DNA of 13,703 nt from an uncultured Acidobacteriota bacterium (lineage in GTDB: Bacteria > Acidobacteriota > Thermoanaerobaculia > Gp7-AA8). Of the stretch, positions 4,637 to 12,549 are shown piece by piece. Location of the stretch: positions 1-13,703 of the forward strand of contig CAMPKJ010000127.1 in NCBI GenBank assembly GCA_946887105.1, read 5' to 3'. A program made the translations under genes and the position numbers. The notes under the pieces were generated by a model. That model did not search any database, had not been told where the DNA came from, and saw nothing but the letters and a program-made list of their open reading frames with translations. Position 1 is the first letter of the stretch; each line of letters opens with the position of its first letter.

Positions 4637-6913
4637 ATGAAATGGTACACATCGGGTCCGCTCGTCGTCTGTCTGTTCACCGCCCTCACCGTCAACGCAC
4701 AACAAACCGACTGGGAGACTTGTGAGCCACCGCCGCCGCTCGAGCGGCCCGCGGTCACGAACCGCGAAGCGATCGTGCCGGTGGCGTGGCGTCCCAAGCA
4801 TCGGAACTGGAACCTCGACGCCAACAGCAATTACGTCGAAGACTCGCTCGAGCATCTCGACCCCGAGTCGGTCGTTCCCGTGACCGTGGCACTCAATCAG
4901 GTGCTGGCGGGCCATGAGCTTCAGTGGCTTGCCGACTACGGGAAGATCGAGTACGCCGCGCGCTATGCGCCGGTCGTCTTTCTGACGGGCGTCCGCGTCC
5001 GCGACCTGCCGCGCCTTGCTGTCGACGCGCGCGTCGCGCACGTCGAGAAAAACCGCACCTACCGTTGGATGACGGACCGGAGCGTCCAGAACATCCGCGT
5101 GCAGGCATCCACTACGTATCCCGGTGCCACGTTCGCCGATGCCTGTCCCGGCAAGGACGGCAGCGGGATCAACATCGCCATTCTCGATTCAGGCGTCGAC
5201 AATCCGGGCGGCCCCGGCATCACCCACGCCGGGCTGCCGGCGGCGGCGTTTGGATTCAACGGCGTGACCAACGTCGAGATCGACCCCGATGACACGATCG
5301 GCCATGGCACGCACGTCGCGCAGATCGCACTCGGCCGCCCGAACCTCGGCTTCCGCGGCGTGGCCACCGGCGCGGGACTGATCGACATGCTGGTCGGCAC
5401 CTCGGCTCCCAGTCCAGTCGCCATCGGCCGCGCCATCGACAAGTGCATCGACAAGCAGTCCGCGTGGAACTGCCGCGTGATGAACCTCAGCCTCGGCGAC
5501 TGCTCGGTTTCCTCCGACGGCACCCTGGGACTCGACGTCCACCTCAACAACGCCGTCTCGGCCGGGATCGTCGTCATCGTGGCCATGGGCAATGCCGGAG
5601 GCGCCTGCCCGGCCGCCGGCTCCGTCCGAGTCGGCAGTCCCGCCGCCGCCGACAAGGTCATCACGGTGCAGCTTTCGTCGTACGAGACCACGGTCGCCCG
5701 CGCGAACGACAGCATCGGCACGGTTGCCTACCTGCGCGGTCCCCGCGTGAGCGACGGCGACTCCGATACGCTCGACGAGCTCAAACCCGACGTCACGGCC
5801 CCCGGCATGTCCTCCATCTCTCCGGTGGCCGGCATCGCATCGGCGAAACACAACACGCCCGGACTGGCGTCGACCGATTACTTCCGCGCCCTCGGCACGT
5901 CGATGGCCTCACCACACGTCGCCGGCTTTGCCGCGCTGCTGTTGCAGGCACAACCCACACTCTCCCCCGAAGCGGTGAAGCAACTAATCATCGCCAGTTC
6001 CGAGAACCGGCCAACCGCCGGCTCCGGCTGGAAGAACGACTGGGGACACGGCCTGATCGATGGCTATGCGGCCTGCCAGACCGCGAACGCACCGGGCACG
6101 AACCTGAAGTTCAATACGAACTGCAGTACGCCGGGCGACGGATCGTGGAACTCTCCCGATCTGTATCCTGGAAACCCGCTCATTACCGAGGGTGTCCCCA
6201 ACACGCTCAATGCGATCGTCACCAATGCCGGACCGAACGCCGCGGCGTCGTTTCAAGTGGAGTTGGGCGTACACGACACGACCAACAGCACGGCGCCCTA
6301 CGCGACGGTTTGCGTGGTGAACGTGCCCGGCCTCGCCGCCGGCGCTTCGGTGACTGTCTCGTGCGGGTGGAATCCGCAGGTCTCGCTGACCACGGGTCAG
6401 GCACATGCCTGTCTCAAGGCGAACATCGTTTATCCGGGCGACACGAATCCCGCGGACAACTGCGCGCAGCACAACGTGCAGATCGTGGCCACGCAGTCGC
6501 CGGCGAAATTCAAGTTCGCGCTCGTCAATCCGACGAACGAAGACCTGCGGGTTGGTTTCCGCAGCGATTTCAACTTCTGTAATGCGAACGGATGGGAACT
6601 CCGCACGCCCGAAGAGACCATCCTGCGTGGCGGCGAGCCTCCGCGCATCACGGAAGTCATCCTCGACCCCGGCCAGAGCGATGGTGCGAAAGTCGTCAAC
6701 CTGGAGACGGTCGGCACCACCGCGGACGGCCGTCAGTTCTCCCTCGGCGGACTCACCCTCGTGGCACAGACGCCTCGAATCACCGATTGCAACAAGAACG
6801 GCGTCGACGACGCGGCCGAGATCCAGTTGAAGATCACGCCCGACGCCAACCACGACGGTGTCCCCGACAACTGTCAGACCGGAGCCTCGCGCCGGCGCAG
6901 TGTCCGCAACTGA
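4637..6913 (+). CDS. Secreted S8 family (subtilisin-like) serine protease
   Basis: This is an exported endopeptidase. Domains in order: signal peptide (residues 1-21, cleavage after VNA); a short segment with a Ca-binding-like DANSNYVED (61-69); an inhibitor I9-like propeptide (about 78-142, ending HVEKNR); the subtilase domain (about 150-480) with the full triad Asp184 (AILDSGVD), His223 (GHGTHVA) and Ser422 (GTSMASPHVAG), and the oxyanion Asn319 (MGNAGG). A CARDB-like beta-sandwich follows (about 515-620, NAIVTNAGPNAAASF), then another beta-rich segment (625-712). The C terminus is an Asp/Asn-rich pair, DCNKNGVDD (717-725) and DANHDGVPD (736-744), resembling thrombospondin type 3 or EF-hand-like calcium loops. 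Many cysteines fit an extracytoplasmic protein. The gene stands alone, with its own leader and a downstream terminator-like hairpin. Substrate unknown. Confidence 0.95.
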   Translation: MKWYTSGPLVVCLFTALTVNAQQTDWETCEPPPPLERPAVTNREAIVPVAWRPKHRNWNLDANSNYVEDSLEHLDPESVVPVTVALNQVLAGHELQWLADYGKIEYAARYAPVVFLTGVRVRDLPRLAVDARVAHVEKNRTYRWMTDRSVQNIRVQASTTYPGATFADACPGKDGSGINIAILDSGVDNPGGPGITHAGLPAAAFGFNGVTNVEIDPDDTIGHGTHVAQIALGRPNLGFRGVATGAGLIDMLVGTSAPSPVAIGRAIDKCIDKQSAWNCRVMNLSLGDCSVSSDGTLGLDVHLNNAVSAGIVVIVAMGNAGGACPAAGSVRVGSPAAADKVITVQLSSYETTVARANDSIGTVAYLRGPRVSDGDSDTLDELKPDVTAPGMSSISPVAGIASAKHNTPGLASTDYFRALGTSMASPHVAGFAALLLQAQPTLSPEAVKQLIIASSENRPTAGSGWKNDWGHGLIDGYAACQTANAPGTNLKFNTNCSTPGDGSWNSPDLYPGNPLITEGVPNTLNAIVTNAGPNAAASFQVELGVHDTTNSTAPYATVCVVNVPGLAAGASVTVSCGWNPQVSLTTGQAHACLKANIVYPGDTNPADNCAQHNVQIVATQSPAKFKFALVNPTNEDLRVGFRSDFNFCNANGWELRTPEETILRGGEPPRITEVILDPGQSDGAKVVNLETVGTTADGRQFSLGGLTLVAQTPRITDCNKNGVDDAAEIQLKITPDANHDGVPDNCQTGASRRRSVRN

Positions 6914-6923
6914 CGACCCACGA

Positions 6924-6953
6924 GAGGCGCGTGCGCGCGAACGCACGCGCCTC
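6924..6953 (+). terminator. Terminator-like GC-rich hairpin after the protease
   Basis: GAGGCGCGTGCG (6924-6935) and CGCACGCGCCTC (6942-6953) form a perfect 12-bp stem with a six-base loop, starting 11 bases after the protease stop. Only a short GTTT follows, so the U tract is weak; intrinsic termination is likely but may be leaky. The remaining gap up to 7054 holds nothing else I can identify. Confidence 0.7.
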
Positions 6954-7054
6954 CCGTTTCGCCGTGTTGATGCGGTGCGATGACGTTTCCATGTCACAGG
7001 ACGTTTCGCGAGTGCGACAGGCGTGGAACAGCTGGGCGTATTGGCAATAGCATC

Positions 7055-7609
7055 ATGACCGGCATGCGCACGATCGCAGTTCTACTCGCGTTTCTGGTGC
7101 CCGTCCCCGTTGATGCTCAGGATCTCGACTGGGTTCGCGACTGGGAAAACGCGCAGCGCGCGCGGCCCGCGTCGATTGCATCCGTCGCGCGCATCGCGCC
7201 GGCGAGCGAGAAGGGAACGCCGATGGTCGTACACGGCCGCGCGATCGGCAAAGACGGCAAGCCGGCCCCGGGCGTCATCGTCTTCGCGTATCAGACCGAC
7301 GCCACGGGCGTTTACAACGTGCGGAACGCGCGCGGATGGCGACTGCGCGGGTGGGCGAAGAGCGACACGCAGGGACGCTTCGAGTTCCGCACCATTCGGC
7401 CGGGGTCGTATCCCGGCAGCCGCAACCCGGCGCACATTCACATCACGATCGACGGTCCGCGGTTGCCGCGGCGATGGGCGGAGGAGGTGAACTTTCGCGA
7501 CGATCCGTTCGTGAGCGCGAGCTCGAAGACGGCGTTGCCGGTCACGACCCGCGAGGGCGTGCAGCACGTGAACTACACGATCCGCATCGCGGACCGCGGA
7601 AGGTTCTAA
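7055..7609 (+). CDS. Secreted intradiol ring-cleavage dioxygenase-like protein
   Basis: The fold matches the catalytic core of intradiol dioxygenases such as protocatechuate 3,4-dioxygenase, which cleave catechols with non-heme Fe(III). VVHGRAIGKDGKPAPGV and the following strand fit the family signature. The four expected iron ligands are present: Tyr87 (ATGVY), Tyr119 (PGSYPG), His127 and His129 (PAHIHITI). Unlike cytoplasmic catabolic enzymes it carries a signal peptide (RTIAVLLAFLVPVPVDA, cleavage near residue 21) and is only 184 residues, a single-domain form. No second subunit or aromatic-degradation gene is adjacent, so the physiological substrate is unknown. ATG at 7055 or 7064 could be the start; the frame opens further upstream (6980) but that would bury the signal peptide. 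Its stop overlaps that of the convergent STAS gene. Confidence 0.8.
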   Translation: MTGMRTIAVLLAFLVPVPVDAQDLDWVRDWENAQRARPASIASVARIAPASEKGTPMVVHGRAIGKDGKPAPGVIVFAYQTDATGVYNVRNARGWRLRGWAKSDTQGRFEFRTIRPGSYPGSRNPAHIHITIDGPRLPRRWAEEVNFRDDPFVSASSKTALPVTTREGVQHVNYTIRIADRGRF

Positions 7610-7962
7610 GCGCGCGCGGGCGCGCCACTTTCTGCGCTCACCGCCTCTTCCTCGGTGCCATAGATCTTGAACACGGCATCGAGCTTGGCGAGTTTGAGCA
7701 GTTTCTGGATCCGCTCGGAGGGGTTGACCAGGATCAGCTTGCGGTTCTGACTCGTGAACTTGCCGAGGTAACCGACCAGTTCTCCGATGCCCGTCGAATC
7801 GATGTAATCGATCTTCGTGAAGTCGATGATCACGTTCGTGCTTTCGTTCTTCAGCACGTTTTCCAGCGCGGAGGAAAAGAACTCGGCGCTTTCCCCGAGC
7901 TTGATAAGCCCTTCCACGTACAGGATCGTGAAGTTGTCGAGGTGCTTCTTCTCTACGATCAC
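7606..7962 (-). CDS. STAS-domain anti-sigma-factor antagonist (SpoIIAA/RsbV-like)
   Basis: This is a single STAS domain of 118 residues. The conserved switch loop IDYIDSTGIGEL contains Ser56, the position phosphorylated by a partner kinase in SpoIIAA and RsbV, so the residue needed for partner switching is present. In that scheme the unphosphorylated form binds the anti-sigma kinase and frees the sigma factor. No kinase, phosphatase or sigma factor gene is adjacent, so the partner is unknown. It starts with GTG preceded by GGAGGA (7968-7973 on the minus strand) at five bases. It lies 19 bases after the ketosynthase gene and is probably co-transcribed. The C-terminal tail (Ala/Glu-rich) is not part of the fold. 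Its end overlaps the convergent dioxygenase-like gene's stop. Confidence 0.9.
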   Translation of the reverse strand: MIVEKKHLDNFTILYVEGLIKLGESAEFFSSALENVLKNESTNVIIDFTKIDYIDSTGIGELVGYLGKFTSQNRKLILVNPSERIQKLLKLAKLDAVFKIYGTEEEAVSAESGAPARA

Positions 7963-7981
7963 AGTTTTCCTCCGAACCGAA

Positions 7982-9193
7982 TCATAGTCCGCTTAGCAAA
8001 GGGCGTACCGCCACCACCGCGTTCATCCCTCCGAATCCAAACGAGTTGGAGAGAAAGGCGGTCACGCTGGCCGGGCGGGGCTGGTTGGGGACGTAGTCGA
8101 GGTCGCACTCCGGATCGGGATGCTCGAGGTTGATGGTGGGCGGGAGAAATCCCTCCCGCAGCGCCAGCAGCGACGCGGCGATCTCGATGGCGCCCGAGGC
8201 GCCCATGGCGTGTCCGTGCAGCGACTTGGTCGAGCTCACCGGCGGCGCGTCCGCACCGAAGACGGCATGGATGGCCGCGGTCTCGGTGACGTCGTTCGCG
8301 CGCGTGCCCGTGCCGTGTGCATTGATGTAGCCGATCTCGCGCGGCTCCAGCCTCGCGTCGGCGAGCGCCTGCTGCATCGCGCGCGCCGCGCCGTCGGCGG
8401 ACGGATCGGTGATGTGTCCCGCGTCGCTGGTCGCGCCGAAGCCAACGATCTCGCCGAGGATCGTCGCGCCGCGTGCGCGTGCAAGCTCGAGCGATTCGAG
8501 GACGAACACCGCCGCGCCCTCGGCGAGCACGAGGCCTTTGCGGTCCGCGCTGAACGGGCGGCAGGCTGCCTCCGGATGGTCGTTGTCGATGGCCAGCACG
8601 CGCAGCGACTCCCACGCGCTGACGATCCCCGCGGTGAGCGGCGCGTCGCTGCCGCCCGCGATGACCGCATCCGCCTGTCCGGCGCGAATGGCCTGCGCGG
8701 CGAGGCCGATCGCGTGCGCGCTCGACGCACACGCGGAGACGACCGAGTAGGCGATGCCTTTCGCGCCGTGCTTCGCCGACACGGCAGACGAAGCGGCGTT
8801 GTACATCGTCATCGGGATGGACATCGGCGGGATGCGCGTGTGCTCGGCGTAGTAGCGGCGGTAGCTGTTGTCGAGCGTTTCGCATCCGCCCAGGCCGGTG
8901 CCGAGGAGGACGCCGAAGCGGAGCGGATCGACCCCGATTTCCCCGGCTTCCGCAACGGCCTCCTCCGCGGCGAGGAGCGCGAAGCGGGTGAAGCGATCGT
9001 GACCGCGGTACAGCCCTTCATGTGCGTCCGAGGGAACCTCGCCCGCGATCCGGCAGTTCAGCGATGACGCATCGATGCTGGTGAAGGTGCGGATGCCGCT
9101 GCGCGCGTTGCGGAGCGCGTCGAGCGCCGCTGCTTTCCCGCGTCCGAACGGCGAGAGGATGCCGATCCCGGTGATGGCGACGCGAGGGGTCAA
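7982..9193 (-). CDS. fabF: Beta-ketoacyl-ACP synthase II-like (KAS II)
   Basis: The enzyme condenses malonyl-ACP with acyl-ACP to lengthen acyl chains. The complete thiolase-fold ketosynthase of 403 residues has the full catalytic set: Cys155 (SACASSAH), His293 (NAHGTGT), Lys323 and His328 (STKSLHGHAMGASG), plus the C-terminal NSFGFGGMNA loop. It is therefore a true condensing enzyme rather than a chain-length factor. The start is TTG (9191-9193), overlapping the ACP stop as TTGA, which points to translational coupling. The neighbours are one ACP upstream and a STAS gene downstream. The usual fabD, fabG or fabH genes are absent, so this may be a second ketosynthase for a special acyl product and not necessarily the main FabF. 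The symbol reflects family, not proven pathway. Confidence 0.9.
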   Translation of the reverse strand: MTPRVAITGIGILSPFGRGKAAALDALRNARSGIRTFTSIDASSLNCRIAGEVPSDAHEGLYRGHDRFTRFALLAAEEAVAEAGEIGVDPLRFGVLLGTGLGGCETLDNSYRRYYAEHTRIPPMSIPMTMYNAASSAVSAKHGAKGIAYSVVSACASSAHAIGLAAQAIRAGQADAVIAGGSDAPLTAGIVSAWESLRVLAIDNDHPEAACRPFSADRKGLVLAEGAAVFVLESLELARARGATILGEIVGFGATSDAGHITDPSADGAARAMQQALADARLEPREIGYINAHGTGTRANDVTETAAIHAVFGADAPPVSSTKSLHGHAMGASGAIEIAASLLALREGFLPPTINLEHPDPECDLDYVPNQPRPASVTAFLSNSFGFGGMNAVVAVRPLLSGL

Positions 9194-9447
9194 CTCTCGA
9201 TTCTCAGTTCGGCCGCGACCACATCCACCATGTCGCCGAACGTCTTCATGGCGCGGGCGGCGGTGTCGGGAATGGAGATGCTGAAGTGTTCCTCGATGGC
9301 GAAGAGGATGGTCAGCGCGTCGAGCGAGTCGATCCCCGCCTCGGCCAGCTCCGTTTCAGGCTTGAGACGATCGGCCGGCATCTCTTTTTCTTTCCGGACG
9401 ATGTCGATGAGCTGCTGTTCGATCTCCGCGCGCGTCACGGGCGGCAT
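9190..9447 (-). CDS. Acyl carrier protein
   Basis: This is a small acidic four-helix carrier of 85 residues. The motif EAGIDSLDALTI contains Ser41, the attachment site for 4'-phosphopantetheine. The surrounding pattern (ELAEAGIDSLD, IEEHFSISIPD) is typical of type II ACPs. The ATG at 9447 gives the standard length; an upstream in-frame ATG at 9459 would add four residues. The stop TGA is shared in a TTGA overlap with the ketosynthase start, so the two proteins are made together and are likely partners. The gene is divergent from the small membrane gene at 9462 with only 14 bases between starts, so its promoter must lie inside that gene. The DSL motif is followed by D rather than the usual housekeeping residues, fitting a dedicated rather than the central ACP, though this is weak evidence. 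Confidence 0.9.
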   Translation of the reverse strand: MPPVTRAEIEQQLIDIVRKEKEMPADRLKPETELAEAGIDSLDALTILFAIEEHFSISIPDTAARAMKTFGDMVDVVAAELRIES

Positions 9448-9461
9448 GATAATCCGCATCC

Positions 9462-9803
9462 GTGCACCGACCGAAATCGTGGTGGCCGCTCTACCTCGGC
9501 TGGATCGCGCTTTGCGCGATTCTGTTCGTGGCGTTGTCCGGACTCGACGATCCGTCGCGTCCCGAGGGGCGCATTCTCTCGATCGATGCCGCAAATCGCG
9601 CGCTCGCGGTCGCGGCGCAACACGGTCTGCGCGATCGCTCGGTCGTACACGTCGCGCGGGCGCGAAAAGGAGAGGGCGGATCCGAGGATCGCTGGGTGGT
9701 GCTGCTCGACCGGGTGCCGCATACGCGTCTCGCCGAGGCGGTAGTGATCGAGATCGGACTCGCGGACGGGCGTTTGCTGCGGATTCGAAAACCCGTTCGT
9801 TAG
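9462..9803 (+). CDS. Small single-pass membrane protein, unknown function
   Basis: This 113-residue protein has one hydrophobic segment (about residues 7-27, WWPLYLGWIALCAILFVALSGL) and then a polar domain of about 85 residues with short predicted strands (WVVLLDRV, AVVIEIGLADGRLLRI). The basic start HRPK suggests N-in orientation with the rest outside. I do not recognise the family. It begins with GTG, 14 bases from the divergent ACP start, and ends one base before the mutS ATG, so it is probably in the same transcript as mutS. Codon use and GC content match the neighbours. No ribosome binding site is obvious. It may be real given the membrane segment and tight packing, but no homologue was checked. 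Confidence 0.6.
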   Translation: MHRPKSWWPLYLGWIALCAILFVALSGLDDPSRPEGRILSIDAANRALAVAAQHGLRDRSVVHVARARKGEGGSEDRWVVLLDRVPHTRLAEAVVIEIGLADGRLLRIRKPVR

Positions 9804-9804
9804 A

Positions 9805-12507
9805 ATGGCGCTCGCCCCTATGCCGCCGTCCACGCCCCGCCCCTTTGCCAAGCTCACCCCGATGCTCGAGCAGTACTTCGAGATCAAGCGCCAGGTTCCC
9901 GACGCCATCCTCTTTTACCGTCTTGGCGATTTCTACGAGATGTTCTTCGAGGACGCGGAGAAGGCGGCGCCGCTGCTCGATCTCGTGCTCACGGCGCGGA
10001 ACAAGGGACAGGAGTACGAGACGCCGATGTGCGGCGTGCCGTACCACTCCGCCGATGGCTACATCGCGAAGCTGATCCGTCACGGATTGCGCGTCGCGAT
10101 CTGCGATCAGACCGAAGACGCGGGGGAGGCGAAGGGGCAGGTGCGCCGCGAGATCGTGCGCATCGTCAGTCCGGGCACGGCCACCGAGTCGTCGATCGTC
10201 GAGCGCGAGAACTGCTATCTGGTGGCGCTCGTCCCCGCCGAACACGAGCTCGGCGCCGCGTATCTCGACGTTTCCACCGGCGACTTCTTCGTGACCACCT
10301 ATCGCTCGATGGACGATGCGCGGTTGTACGACGACCTGGCGCGATTCGCGCCGCGTGAGGCGATCGTGCCGCGCGAGACGGAGACGAACGGCACTCTCAC
10401 GATTCCGATCACGGCGGTCGAGCCGTCGCTGTTCGAGACCCGCGGCTCGCACGACTACCTGGCCAAGCATTTCGGCACGCAGTCGCTGCGCGGATTCGGA
10501 CTGGAGGGCGACGACGCGCGCATCGGCGCCGCGGGCGGCGCGTTGCGTTACGCGACCGCCAGCCATCGCAAGCCGCTCTATCACGTGCGCACGCTGCGCG
10601 TCGACAACGACTCCGACTTTCTGCAGCTGGATGCGGCCACGCTCGCCAATCTCGAAGTGGTGGAGTCGCGTGATACCGCGCGCCCGCGTGCCACGTTGTG
10701 GGGCGTGATCAACGCCACGCGCTCGGCGATGGGCACGCGCACGCTCCGCCGCTGGCTCACCCGCCCGCTCAGTACCCGCGATGCGATCTTCGATCGCCAC
10801 GATGCCGTCGACGAGCTGACCCGCTCCCGCGCCATCCTCGAGCCGATGACCGCGTGCCTGCAGAAGATCGCCGACCTCGAACGCGTCGCCTCGCGCATCA
10901 CCCTGCGCACCGCCACCCCGCGCGAGTGCCTCACGCTCGCCGACTCGTTGTTGATGGTGGGGGAGCTGCGGGAGGCGATGGGGGCGTTGCAGGGGCCGTT
11001 GCTCGCGTCGATGCGCGAGCGGCTTTGGGCGTTAGGCGTTTGGCGTTCGGCAGGTCTCGCGGAGCCGACTCCTTCAGGCGAGGCATCCCAAACGCCCACC
11101 GCCCCAAGCCCAACGCCGCTCGACGATGTCGTCTCCCTCATCGCCAAAACCATCGCCCCCAATCCCTCCGTCCTCGTGCGCGATGGCGGAGTGATCGCGG
11201 ACGGTGTCGATGCCGCGCTCGACGAGCTGCGTGCCATCGCGCGCGATTCGAAATCGATTCTGCTCGAGATCGAGACGCGCGAGCGCGAGCGCACCGGCAT
11301 CAGCTCGCTGAAGATCCGCTACAACTCCGTCTTCGGCTACTACATCGAGATCTCGAAATCGAATCTGGCCAAGGCGCCGCCGGATTACATCCGCAAGCAG
11401 ACGCTCGCCAATGCCGAGCGTTTCATCACCCCCGACCTCAAAGAGCTGGAAGAGAAGATCCTCGGTGCCGAGGAGAAGTCGATCGCCATCGAGGTGCGGC
11501 TGTATGACCAGCTCCTCGGCGCGATCGCGGCGGTCAGTCCGGCCATTCTCGCGGCGGCGCAGGCGGTAGGGGAGATCGACGCCATCAGCGCGCTGGCCAC
11601 GGTCGCGGTGCGCAACCGCTACGTGCGCGCGACGCTCAGCGAGCAGGCCGAGATCTGCATCGAGGATGGACGGCATCCGGTGATCGAGCAGATCGCGACG
11701 GAACGGTTCATCCCCAACCACACCAGCATCCGCCGCGACGAGAACGGCATCCAGATCATCACCGGCCCGAACATGGGCGGAAAGTCCACGTATCTCCGCC
11801 AGGTCGCGTTGATCGTCCTGCTCAACCAGGCCGGCTCGTTCGTGCCTGCAGCGAAGGCCAGGCTCGGCATCTGCGACCGGATCTTCACGCGCGTCGGCGC
11901 CAGCGATCAGCTCGCGCGCGGCGAGTCGACGTTCATGGTCGAGATGCACGAGACCGCGAACATCCTCAACAACGCCACCGACCGCTCGCTGATCATCCTC
12001 GATGAAGTGGGCCGCGGCACGGCCACGTTCGACGGTCTCTCGCTGGCGTGGGCGATCATCGAGTTCCTGCACGACAACCCCGCGCGCAGCGGCATCACGC
12101 TCTTCGCCACGCACTATCACGAGGTCACTGACCTCGCCAAAACGAAGCCGCGCGTCGCGAACTCCAACGTGGCGGTGAAGGAGTGGAACGAGCAGATCAT
12201 CTTCCTGCGCAAGGTGGTGGAGGGATCGGCCGACAAGAGCTACGGCATCCAGGTCGCAAAGCTGGCCGGCATCCCGCAATCGGTGATCGAGCGCGCCCGC
12301 GAGATCCTCGACACGCTGGAACGCAAGGAGCGCGACGTGGTCGAAGAAACCCGCCGCCGCGGCCCCGCGCCACCGACCCGCCAGCTCGGCCTCTTCAACT
12401 CGACCGAGCAATCGATCATCGACGCGCTGCGCACGATCGACATCGATGCGCTCTCCCCGCGCGAGGCCTTGAATGCGCTCTATGAGTTGAGGAAGAAACT
12501 CGAGTGA
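9805..12507 (+). CDS. mutS: DNA mismatch repair protein MutS with in-frame repeat insertion
   Basis: MutS recognises mismatches and small loops and starts repair with MutL. The 900 residues include the mismatch-wedge Phe-x-Glu (Phe43, Glu45, in GDFYEMF) of domain I, the connector, core and clamp regions (for example VLVRDGGVI and ERTGISSLKI), then the ATPase domain with Walker A GPNMGGKST (654-662), Walker B IILDEVGRGT (about 730-739) and STFMVEM. QLGLF (860-864) matches the QLxLF-type beta-clamp-binding motif. Residues about 406-438 are encoded by a family 2 palindromic repeat. They form a Pro/Ser/Thr-rich linker between helices of the core just before the VLVRDGG segment, where E. coli MutS has no such insert. 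All catalytic motifs are intact, so the protein is likely functional. The start could also be the Met six codons later. Confidence 0.95.
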   Translation: MALAPMPPSTPRPFAKLTPMLEQYFEIKRQVPDAILFYRLGDFYEMFFEDAEKAAPLLDLVLTARNKGQEYETPMCGVPYHSADGYIAKLIRHGLRVAICDQTEDAGEAKGQVRREIVRIVSPGTATESSIVERENCYLVALVPAEHELGAAYLDVSTGDFFVTTYRSMDDARLYDDLARFAPREAIVPRETETNGTLTIPITAVEPSLFETRGSHDYLAKHFGTQSLRGFGLEGDDARIGAAGGALRYATASHRKPLYHVRTLRVDNDSDFLQLDAATLANLEVVESRDTARPRATLWGVINATRSAMGTRTLRRWLTRPLSTRDAIFDRHDAVDELTRSRAILEPMTACLQKIADLERVASRITLRTATPRECLTLADSLLMVGELREAMGALQGPLLASMRERLWALGVWRSAGLAEPTPSGEASQTPTAPSPTPLDDVVSLIAKTIAPNPSVLVRDGGVIADGVDAALDELRAIARDSKSILLEIETRERERTGISSLKIRYNSVFGYYIEISKSNLAKAPPDYIRKQTLANAERFITPDLKELEEKILGAEEKSIAIEVRLYDQLLGAIAAVSPAILAAAQAVGEIDAISALATVAVRNRYVRATLSEQAEICIEDGRHPVIEQIATERFIPNHTSIRRDENGIQIITGPNMGGKSTYLRQVALIVLLNQAGSFVPAAKARLGICDRIFTRVGASDQLARGESTFMVEMHETANILNNATDRSLIILDEVGRGTATFDGLSLAWAIIEFLHDNPARSGITLFATHYHEVTDLAKTKPRVANSNVAVKEWNEQIIFLRKVVEGSADKSYGIQVAKLAGIPQSVIERAREILDTLERKERDVVEETRRRGPAPPTRQLGLFNSTEQSIIDALRTIDIDALSPREALNALYELRKKLE
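11021..11117. repeat. TTAGGC-type palindromic repeat, family 2, copy inside mutS
   Basis: The element has nested symmetry: GGCGTTTGG (11035-11043) with CCAAACGCC (11088-11096), CTCGC (11056-11060) with GCGAG (11078-11082), and GGAG (11061-11064) with CTCC (11069-11072). The left arm (11021-11052) matches the intergenic copy at 1814-1845 in 27 of 32 positions. The right side ends CCCAAGCCCAACGCC, close to the intergenic copy's right arm. It contains no stop in the mutS frame and does not shift it. Confidence 0.82.
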
Positions 12508-12510
12508 GAG

Positions 12511-12528
12511 GCGCCCAACGCCAACACT
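12511..12528. repeat. Possible degenerate half of the family 2 repeat
   Basis: GCGCCCAACGCCAACAC just after the mutS stop resembles the right-arm CCCAACGCC of the two full copies. The 42-base gap between mutS and nagZ holds only this and no hairpin partner, so it may be a remnant or chance similarity. Confidence 0.3.
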
Positions 12529-12549
12529 TGTTACGATGCCGCCCGCTAA

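Noticed and set aside
9460..10800. Upstream extension of the ACP frame to 10800 (minus)
   Set aside because: It is antisense to the small membrane gene and mutS; ACP has a normal length from 9447.
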